From contig NZ_FNAJ01000002.1 of assembly GCF_900101905.1 (NCBI RefSeq), positions 124,001 through 188,000 of the forward strand: DNA of 64,000 nt, given 5' to 3'. The notes below the pieces were generated by a model that was given only the letters and a program-made list of their open reading frames with translations, made no database searches and was not told the DNA's origin. This stretch comes from Myxococcus virescens. Lineage in GTDB: Bacteria; Myxococcota; Myxococcia; Myxococcales; Myxococcaceae. This document shows positions 1-7,874 of the stretch, in pieces. The position numbers were made by a program, and so were the translations under genes. Position 1 is the first letter of the stretch; each line of letters starts with the position of its first letter.

Positions 1-1
1 C

Positions 2-154
2 GCCACCACCCCCGAGGAGGCGCTCGCGGCGCTGGAGGGTGACGTGGTGCGCACCGCCCAGGACGTCCGCGCGGAGAAACGTCGGGGCGCCACCAGCGTC
101 CGAGCGCTGGCCACATCCGCCAGTTACTCACCCAGGAAGGAGCCGAGGAGATGA
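2..154 (+). CDS. Partial phage protein, C-terminal end only
   Basis: An open frame enters from the left edge and reads about 50 codons to a TGA that overlaps the next gene's ATG (ATGA). The visible part is polar, rich in Ala, Arg and Glu, and shows no motif. The tight stop/start overlap matches the packing of the genes that follow, which is the main reason to believe it. The start and function are not visible. Confidence 0.5.
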   Translation, partial: ATTPEEALAALEGDVVRTAQDVRAEKRRGATSVRALATSASYSPRKEPRR

Positions 155-519
155 CGGGCAACTCGAATCTGAATCTCGTAGCAGCGCGTGGCGGCTGGAT
201 TGGCGTGGACCTGGACGGCACGCTGGCCGAGTACGGGACGTGGCGCGGAGTCGGGCACATCGGTGCGCCGGTGCCGGCCATGCTCGCCCGGGTGAAGCGT
301 TGGCGCGCCGCAGGCGTCGAGGTCCGCATCTTCACCGCTCGCGCTGGCGATGCCGAGTGCCTCCCGGCAATCCAGGAGTGGTGCCAGACGCATGTGGGCG
401 AGGTGCTCCCCGTCACGGCGACGAAGGACTACCAGATGGTGGAGCTCTGGGATGACCGGGCCGTCCAGGTGCTGGCCAACACCGGGCAGCGCGCAGACGG
501 GCAGGAGGACATGCTGTGA
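151..519 (+). CDS. HAD-superfamily-like phosphatase (phage type)
   Basis: A 122-aa protein. Residues 17-25 read WIGVDLDGTLAEYG-like, the HAD motif I (DxDGT) with the nucleophile and acid/base aspartates. A second motif, IFTAR, lies near residue 61, and a KDYQMVELWDDRA stretch near residues 91-103 fits the lysine and acidic motifs III/IV. Small stand-alone HAD proteins of this kind are common in phages, where they probably act on nucleotides or polynucleotide ends; the substrate cannot be read from sequence. It starts at an ATG preceded by GGAG and overlaps both neighbours by 4 bases. Confidence 0.75.
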   Translation: MTGNSNLNLVAARGGWIGVDLDGTLAEYGTWRGVGHIGAPVPAMLARVKRWRAAGVEVRIFTARAGDAECLPAIQEWCQTHVGEVLPVTATKDYQMVELWDDRAVQVLANTGQRADGQEDML

Positions 520-977
520 GCTGCGACCCGTACCAGGACAAGGTGAGGCAGTTCCACGAGGCGACCGGGCAGCCGGCCCCGGACGCGCCCACCATGCCCG
601 ACGCGGCAACGCGGGTGCTCCGCGTGCGACTCATGGTGGAGGAGGTGCTGGAGTACGCCAAGGCATCCGGCGTCCGCGTCATCGCCACGGCCAACGTGCT
701 GGAGAGCGGGCGCGACGTCCGCGTCAGCCAGCACCCCCGGCAGGAGCCGGACCTCGTGGCCATGGCCCACGAAAACACCGACGTCCTCTACGTGGCGCTG
801 GGGAATGCGGTGGCCATGGGCGTCCCCGCTCAGGCCTGCTTCGACGAGGTGGCCGGCGCCAACCTCCGCAAGGCCCCGGGCGGCAAGGTGACGCGCCGCG
901 AGGACGGCAAGGTGGTGAAGCCCGAAGGCTGGGTGCCTGCGGACGTGGGCGCAGTGCTGGCGCGTCGGAAGGGGTAG
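516..977 (+). CDS. MazG/PRA-PH-like nucleotide pyrophosphohydrolase
   Basis: A 153-aa protein starting at a GTG that overlaps the previous stop (GTGA). It opens with QDKVRQFHEATGQP and has LRVRLMVEEVLEY near residues 35-47 and a later DVLYVALGNAVAMG helix. This is the layout of the all-alpha NTP pyrophosphatase (MazG / phosphoribosyl-ATP pyrophosphohydrolase-like) family of phages: an E-rich helix and then a D-containing helix that bind Mg-NTP. A FDEVAGANLRK segment follows, typical of the phage members. A likely role is dNTP-pool sanitation. The family is well supported; the substrate is not known. Confidence 0.75.
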   Translation: MSCDPYQDKVRQFHEATGQPAPDAPTMPDAATRVLRVRLMVEEVLEYAKASGVRVIATANVLESGRDVRVSQHPRQEPDLVAMAHENTDVLYVALGNAVAMGVPAQACFDEVAGANLRKAPGGKVTRREDGKVVKPEGWVPADVGAVLARRKG

Positions 978-991
978 GCCGGCGCACCCGT

Positions 992-1010
992 TTGACTCGT
1001 TTCAGAGGAA
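992..1010 (+). promoter_or_regulatory. Late-block element, copy 1 of 5
   Basis: TTGACTCGTTTCAGAGGAA in the gap before the HTH gene, 39 bases ahead of its ATG counted from the first T. It matches the consensus TTGAnTCnTTTCAGGA shared with copies at 3734, 7838, 13595 and 23271. Confidence 0.6.
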
Positions 1011-1030
1011 TGCAGCAGCACGGGAGGTGA

Positions 1031-1447
1031 ATGATGGCCTGCAGCCCCAACCCCAGCGGAGGCAGTGGCGTCGCAGCGGTGCTCGCTGCTGAGGCTGCGG
1101 TGCGCGAGGAGGCCAAGCAGAAGGTCATCAAACGGGTGCTCCACCTGCACAAGCAGGGGGAGTCCAACACCGTCATCGGGCGGCGCCTGGGCCTGAGTGT
1201 GCCCACCGTCGTCAAGTACCTGCGCGAGGCTGGGGCGTCGGGGTACAGCGCCCGCGAGTCCGAGGGCGTGCCGCTGCCGCCCACCAACCAGCCGCGGAAG
1301 TACGTGCACCTGGTGCAGCAGCCAGTCCCGGCGCCGGTGCCCGCCCCTGTGACGCAGGTCGAAGTGCCCCCATCCGTGTGGGCCAAGCCCGTCCAGGCCG
1401 TCTTCGCGTTCTTCGCCGAGGCACTGGGGAGGCGTCCGTGCCGGTGA
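1031..1447 (+). CDS. Helix-turn-helix protein preceding terminase
   Basis: A 138-aa protein with good Shine-Dalgarno GGGAGGTG before ATGATG. Residues about 35-66 (KRVLHLHKQGESNTVIGRRL, then GLSVPTVVKYLREAG) form a resolvase/Hin-type helix-turn-helix. The C-terminal half is Pro/Val-rich and low complexity. Position directly upstream of the small terminase suggests a DNA-binding accessory of packaging or a late regulator; which one cannot be decided from sequence. Its end overlaps the terminase start. Confidence 0.7.
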   Translation: MMACSPNPSGGSGVAAVLAAEAAVREEAKQKVIKRVLHLHKQGESNTVIGRRLGLSVPTVVKYLREAGASGYSARESEGVPLPPTNQPRKYVHLVQQPVPAPVPAPVTQVEVPPSVWAKPVQAVFAFFAEALGRRPCR

Positions 1448-2142
1448 GAAAGCGGAAGGGGAAGCGAGGAGGGAGGCAGGGCGCGGGCACTGGCCGACTG
1501 ACGGGGCGCCAGCGAGCCTTCGTCGAGCACTACCTCGTGCGCCCTGTCGCCTCGGAGGCCGCGAAGAAGGCCGGGTACGCGGAGGGTTCGGCAGAGGTCG
1601 CCGGGTCCAGGCTGCTAAGGAATGCTAAGGTCGCGAAATTCCTCGCAACGGCACAGAAGGAGCGGCTGGAGCGGCTGAAGGCGTCCGCCGACGAGGTGGT
1701 GGTGGAGGCCTCGCGCATCGGCTTGGCGGACCCGCGCCGTGCGTTCGACGCAAGCGGGATGCTGCTGCCCATCCAGGACATCCCCGAGGACATCGCCCGG
1801 TGCATCTCCAGCATCGAGGTGGAGGCGCTCTTCTCCGGCAAGGGCGAGGACAAGGTACAAATCGGCACCCTCACCAAGGTGAAGTTCTGGCCGAAGGACA
1901 GGGCGCTGGATTTGTTGGCGCGGCACCACGGCCTGGACAAGCCCCAGGCCATGAAGCTCGAGGTGTCCGGCCCAGGCGGGGGCCCCATCGCCACCACCGA
2001 CGCGAGAGACTTGGAGGGGTACACGGATGCCGAGCTCGACCAGCTTGAGGCCATCGAGCGCGCCCGCGAATCGCGGCGTGCAGCGGCCGTCGCTGGCTCA
2101 GATTCAGACAGAGAAGCGGCGTCGTCGCCGGAGACGAGCTGA
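1438..2142 (+). CDS. Terminase small subunit
   Basis: A 234-aa protein. The start is taken as the GTG that overlaps the upstream gene by 10 bases and follows GGGGAGG; an earlier in-frame ATG would overlap far more. Residues about 18-90 match the Terminase_2 pattern: LTGRQRAFVEHYL, AAKKAGYAEGSAEVAGSRLL, then KVAKFLA. It recognises the packaging site and feeds DNA to the large subunit. The C-terminal half (coiled, acidic) presumably contacts the large subunit. Confidence 0.85.
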   Translation: MPVRKRKGKRGGRQGAGTGRLTGRQRAFVEHYLVRPVASEAAKKAGYAEGSAEVAGSRLLRNAKVAKFLATAQKERLERLKASADEVVVEASRIGLADPRRAFDASGMLLPIQDIPEDIARCISSIEVEALFSGKGEDKVQIGTLTKVKFWPKDRALDLLARHHGLDKPQAMKLEVSGPGGGPIATTDARDLEGYTDAELDQLEAIERARESRRAAAVAGSDSDREAASSPETS

Positions 2143-3724
2143 GGACTCGCTCGCCGTCTTCGTCCGCGAGGCGTGGCACGTCATCGAGTCGACGACGCCA
2201 CTGGAGTGGAACTGGCACCACGACGCCTTGTGCATCCACTTCCAGGCGCTCATCGAGGACTGGATGCGCGTCCAACTCTCAAGGATGGAGTTGGATTACA
2301 TGCCTCCCGAGATGCGGCGGGAGATGCGGGAGCGCGCCGCGCGGCTCGGTGTGCTGCTGCCGGACGGCACGTTTCGGAAGGATGTCACCCAGAGGTACCA
2401 AGACATCCTGATGAACGTGCCACCTGGCACGATGAAGTCACGCATCGTCAGCGTGATGGGACCGTGCTGGGTGTGGACGAGGTGGCCCGAGTGGCGAGTG
2501 CTGGCGCTCTCCACTACGCCCGATGTCGCGCTGCGTGACGCCATCCACAGCCGCGACGTCTTGGCATCCGACTGGTACCGGGAGATGTTCGAGCCGACCT
2601 GGAGATTCAGTGAGGACCAGGACGCGAAAGGGAACTACAAGAACACCCGGGGCGGGCAGCGGCAGTCCAAGGGCATCACCGCGAAAATCACCGGCTCGCG
2701 CTCGGACACCATCCTGGTGGACGACCCCCACGACGCGAAGGAAATCCACAGCGCTCCGAAGAGGGAGGCCGTCCTACTCGCGTGGGACACCGCCATCGCG
2801 AACCGCGTGAACGACCTGCGTTCATCAACGCGGCTCATCATCATGCAGCGGCTCCATGAGCGGGAGTTGGCTGGGCACGTCCTCGCGCGAGGCGGGGTTG
2901 AGCACCTGTGTCTCCCGTTGGAATACGAGGTGAAGCGGGCCTGTGCCTGCCCCTCATGCGTGCGCGGTGAGACGGCGCTGGGGTGGAAGGACCCGAGGAC
3001 AACCGAGGGCGAAGTGCTCCAGCAGTCGCGCTTCCCTCCCGAGGTGGTGGCAGCGGAGAAGAAGCGACTGGGCTCGTACGGTGCCGCGGGGCAACTCCAG
3101 CAACGCCCGGCCCCGGCCGGTGGCGGCATGTTCCCGCGAGGGTGGTGGCGCTTCCACTCGCTCGGCGGTCAGCGTCCGTTGCGCAACGGGGCGCCAGTCT
3201 CGCGTCCGGAGGGGTGCACCGACGCGCCCCCGGCGCGCACGCCGGAGCGCTTCGACCGCGTCTTCACCACGCTGGACGCGAACTTCGCCGAGGGGCTGGA
3301 CAGCGACCCCGCCGTGCTCTGGGTGGTGGGCACCAAGGGCGCGCAGCGCTTCGTCTTGTCGCGGCGGGTAGCGCACGGCTACCCCGACACGGAGAGGATG
3401 CTGCGCCAAGCCGCCAAGGACTTCCCAGAGGCGAGCGCCCACCTGGTGGAGAACAAGGCGAACGGACACGCCATCGTCCAGACGCTGCGCCTTGTCGTGC
3501 CTGGAGTCATCGCCCGGGAGCCAGAGGGCGGGAAGGTGGTGCGGGCCGCCGCGCTCCAGCCGTCAGTGGAGGCTGGTGACTGGCACCTGCTGGATGGGGC
3601 CGACTGGGTTGGTGATGTGGTGGAGCAGTTCGCCAACTTCCCGCGAGCCGCTCACGACGATGACGTGGACGCTGCGTCCCAGGGGCACATCTGGCTGGCT
3701 CGTCCGGAGGTGTTCGTGGTGTAG
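2027..3724 (+). CDS. Terminase large subunit (ATPase-nuclease)
   Basis: A 565-aa protein, normal size for the family. An N-terminal Arg-rich patch is followed by the Walker A-like VPPGTMKS (about residue 130), a Walker B-like TILVDDPHD (about 227), then an RNase-H-fold nuclease with DANF (about 423) and AAHDDDVDA near the end. It hydrolyses ATP to translocate DNA and cuts it. The first ATG overlaps the small subunit by 116 bases; an in-frame GTG at 2078 would shorten the overlap, so the start is uncertain. Confidence 0.9.
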   Translation: MPSSTSLRPSSAPANRGVQRPSLAQIQTEKRRRRRRRAEDSLAVFVREAWHVIESTTPLEWNWHHDALCIHFQALIEDWMRVQLSRMELDYMPPEMRREMRERAARLGVLLPDGTFRKDVTQRYQDILMNVPPGTMKSRIVSVMGPCWVWTRWPEWRVLALSTTPDVALRDAIHSRDVLASDWYREMFEPTWRFSEDQDAKGNYKNTRGGQRQSKGITAKITGSRSDTILVDDPHDAKEIHSAPKREAVLLAWDTAIANRVNDLRSSTRLIIMQRLHERELAGHVLARGGVEHLCLPLEYEVKRACACPSCVRGETALGWKDPRTTEGEVLQQSRFPPEVVAAEKKRLGSYGAAGQLQQRPAPAGGGMFPRGWWRFHSLGGQRPLRNGAPVSRPEGCTDAPPARTPERFDRVFTTLDANFAEGLDSDPAVLWVVGTKGAQRFVLSRRVAHGYPDTERMLRQAAKDFPEASAHLVENKANGHAIVQTLRLVVPGVIAREPEGGKVVRAAALQPSVEAGDWHLLDGADWVGDVVEQFANFPRAAHDDDVDAASQGHIWLARPEVFVV

Positions 3725-3733
3725 GCCAGCCCG

Positions 3734-3750
3734 TTGAGTCTTTTCAGGAG
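3734..3750 (+). promoter_or_regulatory. Late-block element, copy 2 of 5
   Basis: TTGAGTCTTTTCAGGAG, 38 bases before the portal ATG at 3772. That distance equals the spacing at copies 1, 3 and 5, which supports choosing 3772 rather than the GTG at 3751 as the portal start. Confidence 0.6.
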
Positions 3751-3771
3751 GTGGGCGTAGGGCTCGCCCAC

Positions 3772-5880
3772 ATGGGAAGACTCGGCAACGCATGGCGGGC
3801 GCTCTTCGGCCCCGGGGACACGGCCGCCCAGTCCGCGGGCGGGCTGCTGGCCGGCGTCCTCACCACGACGCAGGCCCCGCGGCGCGGCACCCGAGAGGTG
3901 TTGCAGGCGTACAAGCGCAGTCCCTGGGTGCACTCCCTCTTCCGCCGCGTGGCCGAGGACGTGGCCTCCATCCCCTGGCAGGTGTACGCGGCGCCCGGGC
4001 GGCGGGGGAAGTCCGTCTCGCGTAGCCTGCACGGTGCCCGCGGTGACGTCCGCGCGCGCATGGTGGGGCGGGCGGTGGCAACGGGCGACCTGCGCCCCGT
4101 GGACGCCCACCCATTCCTGGACGTCCTGGCCGCCTGCAACCCAGCCCTGGGGGCGCATGACACCTGGACGGTGGCGCAACTCCACCTGGACCTCGTCGGA
4201 CAGGCGCCCCTTGTCTGGGAGCGCAATGCCCTGGGCCAGCCCCTGGAGTTGTGGCCCGTGGCGCCGCACTGGATTGCCGAGGTGCCCCGCGTCGGCTTCC
4301 CCTACTACCGGGCCTCGTGGAGCGGCTGGCAGCGCAATCTCCCCGAGGCGGACGTGCTGTGGCTGCGCGGGCCGGACCCTGAGCACCCCTATGCCCGGGG
4401 CACGTCCTACGGCGAGGCACTGGGCGATGAGATGGACGTGGGCGAGCTGCGCGCCCGGTACGCCAAGAACTTCTTCTACAACGACGCCACGCCGGCCGCG
4501 CTCGTCTCCCTGGAGGGTGCCAGCAAGGACCAACTGCTGGCCATCAAGGCGGACTGGGATGCGGACCATCGCGGGCCCGGACGGAACGGCCGCCCGCGCT
4601 TCACTGGCACGAAGATGCAGTACCAGGCGCTGACGCAGTCGCTGAAGGACATGCAGTTGAAGGAGCAGCGGGAGGAGGACCGGGACATCGTCCGCGAGGT
4701 GCTGGGCGTGCCCCCCGAAATCCTCGGCGTGCTGGAGAACAGCAACCGCTCCACCATCGACAGCGCGGAGTACCTGTACATGCGCGGCGTGGTGGTGCCC
4801 CGGAAGGAGCGCCAGCGCGTGGCCCTGGAGCGCGTGCTGCGCGAGTCCTACGACGAGCGGCTGGTGCTGGGCTTCGTCTCGCCAGTGCCCGAGGACGCAG
4901 CCGCCCAGCGCGCGCACATGGTGTCCGTGCCGAGCGCCTTCACGGTGAACGAACACCGCACGGCAGGTGGGCGCCCAGCACTGGAGGACGGCGCAGGCGA
5001 GGCGCTGTACGTGCCTCCCTCGCCGGGCCTGGGTTTCGGCTCCCTAGGGCTGTCGGCGGGGAAGGAGGACCCGGCCTGGGCGCGGCGGGCGGGGGGCAGG
5101 GGCCGGCCCGTGCGCAAGGCAGTGGACCCGGTGGAGGTGGCGCTGGAGGCGTTGCGCCCGGAGTTCCTCTCCGAGGAGGTGGGCCCCGTCAATGACGAGG
5201 CCTACGAGGCATGGGCGCAGCAGGCGCTGGACCAACTCGGCACGGGCGCACGGTTCGACATGCGCAACCCCCTGGTGCGCGAGGCGCTGGAGAGGGCAGC
5301 GGGGGAGCGCATCGCCCTCATCAACGAGACGACGGCCCAGGCCCTGCGCTCCGAGCTCGCCGCCGGCGCCGCGGCAGGCGAGGGCGTGCGCGAGCTGGCC
5401 AACCGGGTGGAGGACGTCTTCGAGGACGCGGAGGGCTACCGCGCCCGGCGCATCGCCCGCACCGAGGTGGTGGGCCTGTCCAACTCCGCCAACTTCGAGG
5501 CATGGCGCCAGTCAGACGTCGTCGAGGGCAAGGAGTGGCTGTCCGTCCGCGACGGCAGCACCCGCGACTCCCACCGCAAGCTGGATGGCGTGGTGGTGGG
5601 GCTGGACGAGCCTTTCGTCACCAGCGGCGGGCGCAAGGCCCAGCACCCCGGTGGCTTCGGCGTGGCCGAGGAGGACATCAACTGCCGGTGCACGGGGCTG
5701 CCCAAGGTGGCGGACCCGGACAAGGCGGTGCGCGCCCTCACCGAGGAGGCGAAGGCCGCGCTGTGGAAGGCCTTCGACGAGGCCCTGGTGCCCTGGGAGG
5801 ACGCGCTCGAGGACGCGCTGAAGCGTGGCTTCCAGGCGCAGAAGGCGGCCGTCCTGGCTGCGATTGGAGGGGAGTCGTGA
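3772..5880 (+). CDS. Portal protein fused to MuF-like head morphogenesis domain
   Basis: A 702-aa protein. Residues 1 to about 410 are an HK97-type portal: an early SPWVHSLFRRVAEDVASIPW, a later KNFFYNDATPAALVSL and a VLGVPPEILGVLENSNRS segment. Residues about 440-700 are a Mu gpF/SPP1 gp7-like domain ending in DSHRKLDG and EEDINCRCTGLP (Cys-x-Cys, usually metal binding). In most phages portal and MuF are separate neighbouring genes; here they form one frame with no stop. The portal forms the DNA entry ring and MuF is a minor internal head protein. Confidence 0.9.
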   Translation: MGRLGNAWRALFGPGDTAAQSAGGLLAGVLTTTQAPRRGTREVLQAYKRSPWVHSLFRRVAEDVASIPWQVYAAPGRRGKSVSRSLHGARGDVRARMVGRAVATGDLRPVDAHPFLDVLAACNPALGAHDTWTVAQLHLDLVGQAPLVWERNALGQPLELWPVAPHWIAEVPRVGFPYYRASWSGWQRNLPEADVLWLRGPDPEHPYARGTSYGEALGDEMDVGELRARYAKNFFYNDATPAALVSLEGASKDQLLAIKADWDADHRGPGRNGRPRFTGTKMQYQALTQSLKDMQLKEQREEDRDIVREVLGVPPEILGVLENSNRSTIDSAEYLYMRGVVVPRKERQRVALERVLRESYDERLVLGFVSPVPEDAAAQRAHMVSVPSAFTVNEHRTAGGRPALEDGAGEALYVPPSPGLGFGSLGLSAGKEDPAWARRAGGRGRPVRKAVDPVEVALEALRPEFLSEEVGPVNDEAYEAWAQQALDQLGTGARFDMRNPLVREALERAAGERIALINETTAQALRSELAAGAAAGEGVRELANRVEDVFEDAEGYRARRIARTEVVGLSNSANFEAWRQSDVVEGKEWLSVRDGSTRDSHRKLDGVVVGLDEPFVTSGGRKAQHPGGFGVAEEDINCRCTGLPKVADPDKAVRALTEEAKAALWKAFDEALVPWEDALEDALKRGFQAQKAAVLAAIGGES

Positions 5881-6344
5881 CGCTGACTGCATGGCTCGCT
5901 GGGCTGTCCCTGGCTGCCTTCGCCGTGGCCCTCGTGCTGGTGTACCTGCGCCTGCGCTGGTGGGCCCGGCGCTGTGAGGCGGTGGAGCAGGAGCGCGATG
6001 AGGCATGGCAACCCCGCGTCCGCGCCATGGGGACGGAGTCCCTCTGGCTGAAGGAACGACTCGACATCGAAGACGCGCTGACGCGCCTGTGGCCCAGGCT
6101 GGCTGTGCAGACGCCGGAGGAGGGCGCGGCCGTGGCCGTCCTCCGCGCCGCCTTCCCGTCGCTGCCGGCGCCGGGGGATGGCCTCACGACACGTGATGTC
6201 ACCAGCGAGCCCGCCGCCGCTGAGTCGCCGACCGTCGGCAGCACCGACGCTCGCGCCACCTGCCCGACGTGCAGCGACACCGCTTGCGTGGCGCCCGGCC
6301 ACTGCGACGACCCGGGCTACTTCTTCGGAGGGGATGGGCCATGA
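5877..6344 (+). CDS. Small single-pass membrane protein
   Basis: A 155-aa protein starting at a GTG that overlaps the portal stop. Residues 4-26 form one hydrophobic helix (LTAWLAGLSLAAFAVALVLV), then a basic RLRWWARR and a charged helix. The C-terminus has CPTCSDTACVAPGHC, a Cys/His cluster that could hold zinc. First of six consecutive small genes that all overlap by 4 bases (5877-7491). No function recognised. Confidence 0.7.
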   Translation: MTLTAWLAGLSLAAFAVALVLVYLRLRWWARRCEAVEQERDEAWQPRVRAMGTESLWLKERLDIEDALTRLWPRLAVQTPEEGAAVAVLRAAFPSLPAPGDGLTTRDVTSEPAAAESPTVGSTDARATCPTCSDTACVAPGHCDDPGYFFGGDGP

Positions 6345-6577
6345 GACCCGACTGCTGCAAGGAGTGCGGCTCCCTCCCGGTGACGAAGCAGGACCGCGTG
6401 CCCCTGGAGTGCGCGGTGTGCGGGCACGTCCTCTGCGATGGATGCGCCCTTATCCCGGTGGATGGCGAGGACGTGTGCCTGTCGGGCGATGAAGTCACCG
6501 ACGAGGAGCGCCGCACGTACCCCGCCTTCTGCGAGGAGCACGAGGGGCGGATGCCCGCGAGGAGGGACGCGCCGTGA
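6341..6577 (+). CDS. Small zinc-ribbon-like protein
   Basis: 78 residues, starting at the ATG in ATGA at the previous stop. CCKECGS near residue 5 and CAVCGHVLCDGC near residues 26-37 give at least two CxxC pairs, enough for one or two zinc knuckles; the rest is acidic. Probably a small protein- or nucleic-acid-binding module. No family identified. Confidence 0.7.
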   Translation: MRPDCCKECGSLPVTKQDRVPLECAVCGHVLCDGCALIPVDGEDVCLSGDEVTDEERRTYPAFCEEHEGRMPARRDAP

Positions 6578-6771
6578 CGCTCCCACCGTGGCTCATCACC
6601 GCCGTGTCCTGGGCCGTCGTGGGCACGGGCGCGCTCGTCGTGTTGGCCATGTGCCTCGGCATCTCCATCGCCTGCCTGGAGTCCGCCCTGCGCAACATGG
6701 GCATCTGGCGCACCGTCACCGAGGCCATGGTGCTCGTCTGGGACAGGCGCCGGAAGGAGAAGACGCCATGA
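6574..6771 (+). CDS. Small transmembrane protein
   Basis: 65 residues with a GTG start overlapping the previous stop. Residues about 7-35 (LITAVSWAVVGTGALVVLAM onward) are one long hydrophobic helix, followed by a basic tail, so the C-terminus should be cytoplasmic. It lies far from the lysis genes, so a holin role is only a weak possibility. Confidence 0.6.
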   Translation: MTLPPWLITAVSWAVVGTGALVVLAMCLGISIACLESALRNMGIWRTVTEAMVLVWDRRRKEKTP

Positions 6772-7160
6772 GCGACCACCTCGCACCCCAGCCCCCGCCC
6801 GTGGAGGGCAAGGCCCGGCCGACGTGGGAGTGTGTGACGGACGAGCTGCGCCGCCGCGCGGGCGAAACCACCGGCGAGGAGTCCCGCGTCTGGGCCCTCA
6901 TGGAGGTGGACGGCCACGCCCGAGACGCCTTCGGCGAGGGCAAGTACGGGCGACGCCACCAAGCCGACAACGGCAGGGACCACGCCTGCGACGCCTACCA
7001 AGAGCACATGGACGGCTCCATGTACTGGCGCGCCGAGGCGGACGTGGCCCACCTGACGGGCGACGAGTCCCGCGCAACGGAGGCATGGGCGCTGTACCAG
7101 GACTCCCTGCGACTCGCCCACCGCGCCCGGCTGTACCTGCTCAGGAGGGATGGGAAGTGA
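6768..7160 (+). CDS. Hypothetical phage protein, soluble
   Basis: 130 residues, ATG in the overlap after AAGGAGAAG. Mostly charged helices; one central segment (FGEGKYGRRHQADNGRD) is polar, and a C-terminal helix ends RLAHRARLYLLRR. No motif recognised. Its place in the overlapping small-gene train shows that it is cotranslated with its neighbours. Confidence 0.65.
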   Translation: MSDHLAPQPPPVEGKARPTWECVTDELRRRAGETTGEESRVWALMEVDGHARDAFGEGKYGRRHQADNGRDHACDAYQEHMDGSMYWRAEADVAHLTGDESRATEAWALYQDSLRLAHRARLYLLRRDGK

Positions 7161-7330
7161 TTCGGCTGCTTCAGCGGTTCGTTGAGTGGGTAGCCGGATG
7201 GTTCCCTGACAGCCCAAGCCAGTGGGAATACGAGCGCCGCGAACGCCATCGGATTGGGAACGAACTCGTCCGGCAGTACCGCCTGCGGCAGATGTGCCCG
7301 TATCGCCACGAGACGAAGGACGAGCCGTGA
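7157..7330 (+). CDS. Short basic hypothetical protein
   Basis: 57 residues, GTG start overlapping the previous stop, preceded by GGAGGGATGGGAA. It begins with an amphipathic helix (MIRLLQRFVEWVAGWF) and continues as a charged Arg/Glu helix. A membrane-surface peptide is possible; nothing more can be said. Confidence 0.55.
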   Translation: MIRLLQRFVEWVAGWFPDSPSQWEYERRERHRIGNELVRQYRLRQMCPYRHETKDEP

Positions 7331-7491
7331 GCCACATCCACCGCCCGCCCCGGTGCCGCCTGTGCGGCAGGCCCCTGGGCTGTGGGTGCCCGAAACTGCC
7401 GCTCCGGCAGGCGCGGCGTGGTGGGTATGTAGCACCCTGTAGCAATAGGCCGCGCTCCTCCTTGGATCTGGCGTGGCGAACCGACAGGTAG
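7327..7491 (+). CDS. Tiny Cys-rich protein
   Basis: 54 residues, GTG start overlapping the previous stop. CRLCGRPLGCGCPK near residues 10-23 carries four closely spaced cysteines, likely one zinc site. Last gene of the overlapping small-gene train. The region after the Cys cluster is less clearly coding, and its end contains two TGTAGCA repeats. Confidence 0.5.
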   Translation: MSHIHRPPRCRLCGRPLGCGCPKLPLRQARRGGYVAPCSNRPRSSLDLAWRTDR

Positions 7492-7501
7492 TAGCCGGGA
7501 C

Positions 7502-7532
7502 GATGGCCAGGCGCATTGGAGCGCCGGCCATC
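7502..7532 (+). terminator. Strong hairpin between small-gene train and next gene
   Basis: Arms GATGGCC plus GGCGC pair with GCGCC plus GGCCATC: 12 base pairs with a single bulged A and a six-base loop. There is no U-run after it, so it could be an RNA-processing or stabilising element rather than an intrinsic terminator. Confidence 0.5.
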
Positions 7533-7555
7533 CACCCTAACGGGGGAGGCAGAAC

Positions 7556-7822
7556 ATGGCGCTGTACCTCGTGACGTACGACGTAAAGGAGCCGCATCAG
7601 ACGGCGGTTAAGGAAAACCTGAAGGACCACTGGTTCTTGGCGGCGTTAAACATGGGAAGCGTTGCGCTGCCTGACACGACCTTGGTGTTTGATGCGGCGT
7701 CAGGAAAGGATGCCGAGGAGAAGTTCCTACGCCTCGCCGTCCAGGGGCTCCCCGCGGGGGAGAAGATCATCACGCGGTACTTCGTGACGGCCGTGTCTGC
7801 AGACTGCACCTATTCGAGGTAG
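7556..7822 (+). CDS. Cas2/SinR-like small ferredoxin-fold protein
   Basis: 88 residues beginning MALYLVTYDVKEP, the typical first beta strand and aspartate of Cas2-like and SinR-like proteins. LPDTTLVFDAASGKDAEEKF and then KIITRYFVTAV fit the later strands. No CRISPR array or cas1 is nearby, so adaptation is not its role; SinR/VapD-like RNase or an inactive dimerising protein is more likely. By eye the gene has lower GC than its neighbours and stands alone behind a hairpin, as an acquired moron gene would. Confidence 0.55.
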   Translation: MALYLVTYDVKEPHQTAVKENLKDHWFLAALNMGSVALPDTTLVFDAASGKDAEEKFLRLAVQGLPAGEKIITRYFVTAVSADCTYSR

Positions 7823-7837
7823 CAGGCGGGCCCCCTC

Positions 7838-7868
7838 TTGATTCGTTTCAGGAAGGCCCAGCACCGTC
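7838..7868 (+). promoter_or_regulatory. Late-block element, copy 3 of 5
   Basis: TTGATTCGTTTCAGG, then AAGGCCCAGCACCGTC, 37 bases before the protease GTG. The second half is nearly identical to copy 4, extending the shared block to about 31 bases. Confidence 0.65.
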
Positions 7869-7874
7869 GGCGGC

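Noticed and set aside
7556..7822. CRISPR adaptation gene cas2
   Set aside because: No repeat-spacer array and no other cas gene in the window; the protein only shares the small ferredoxin-like fold pattern.
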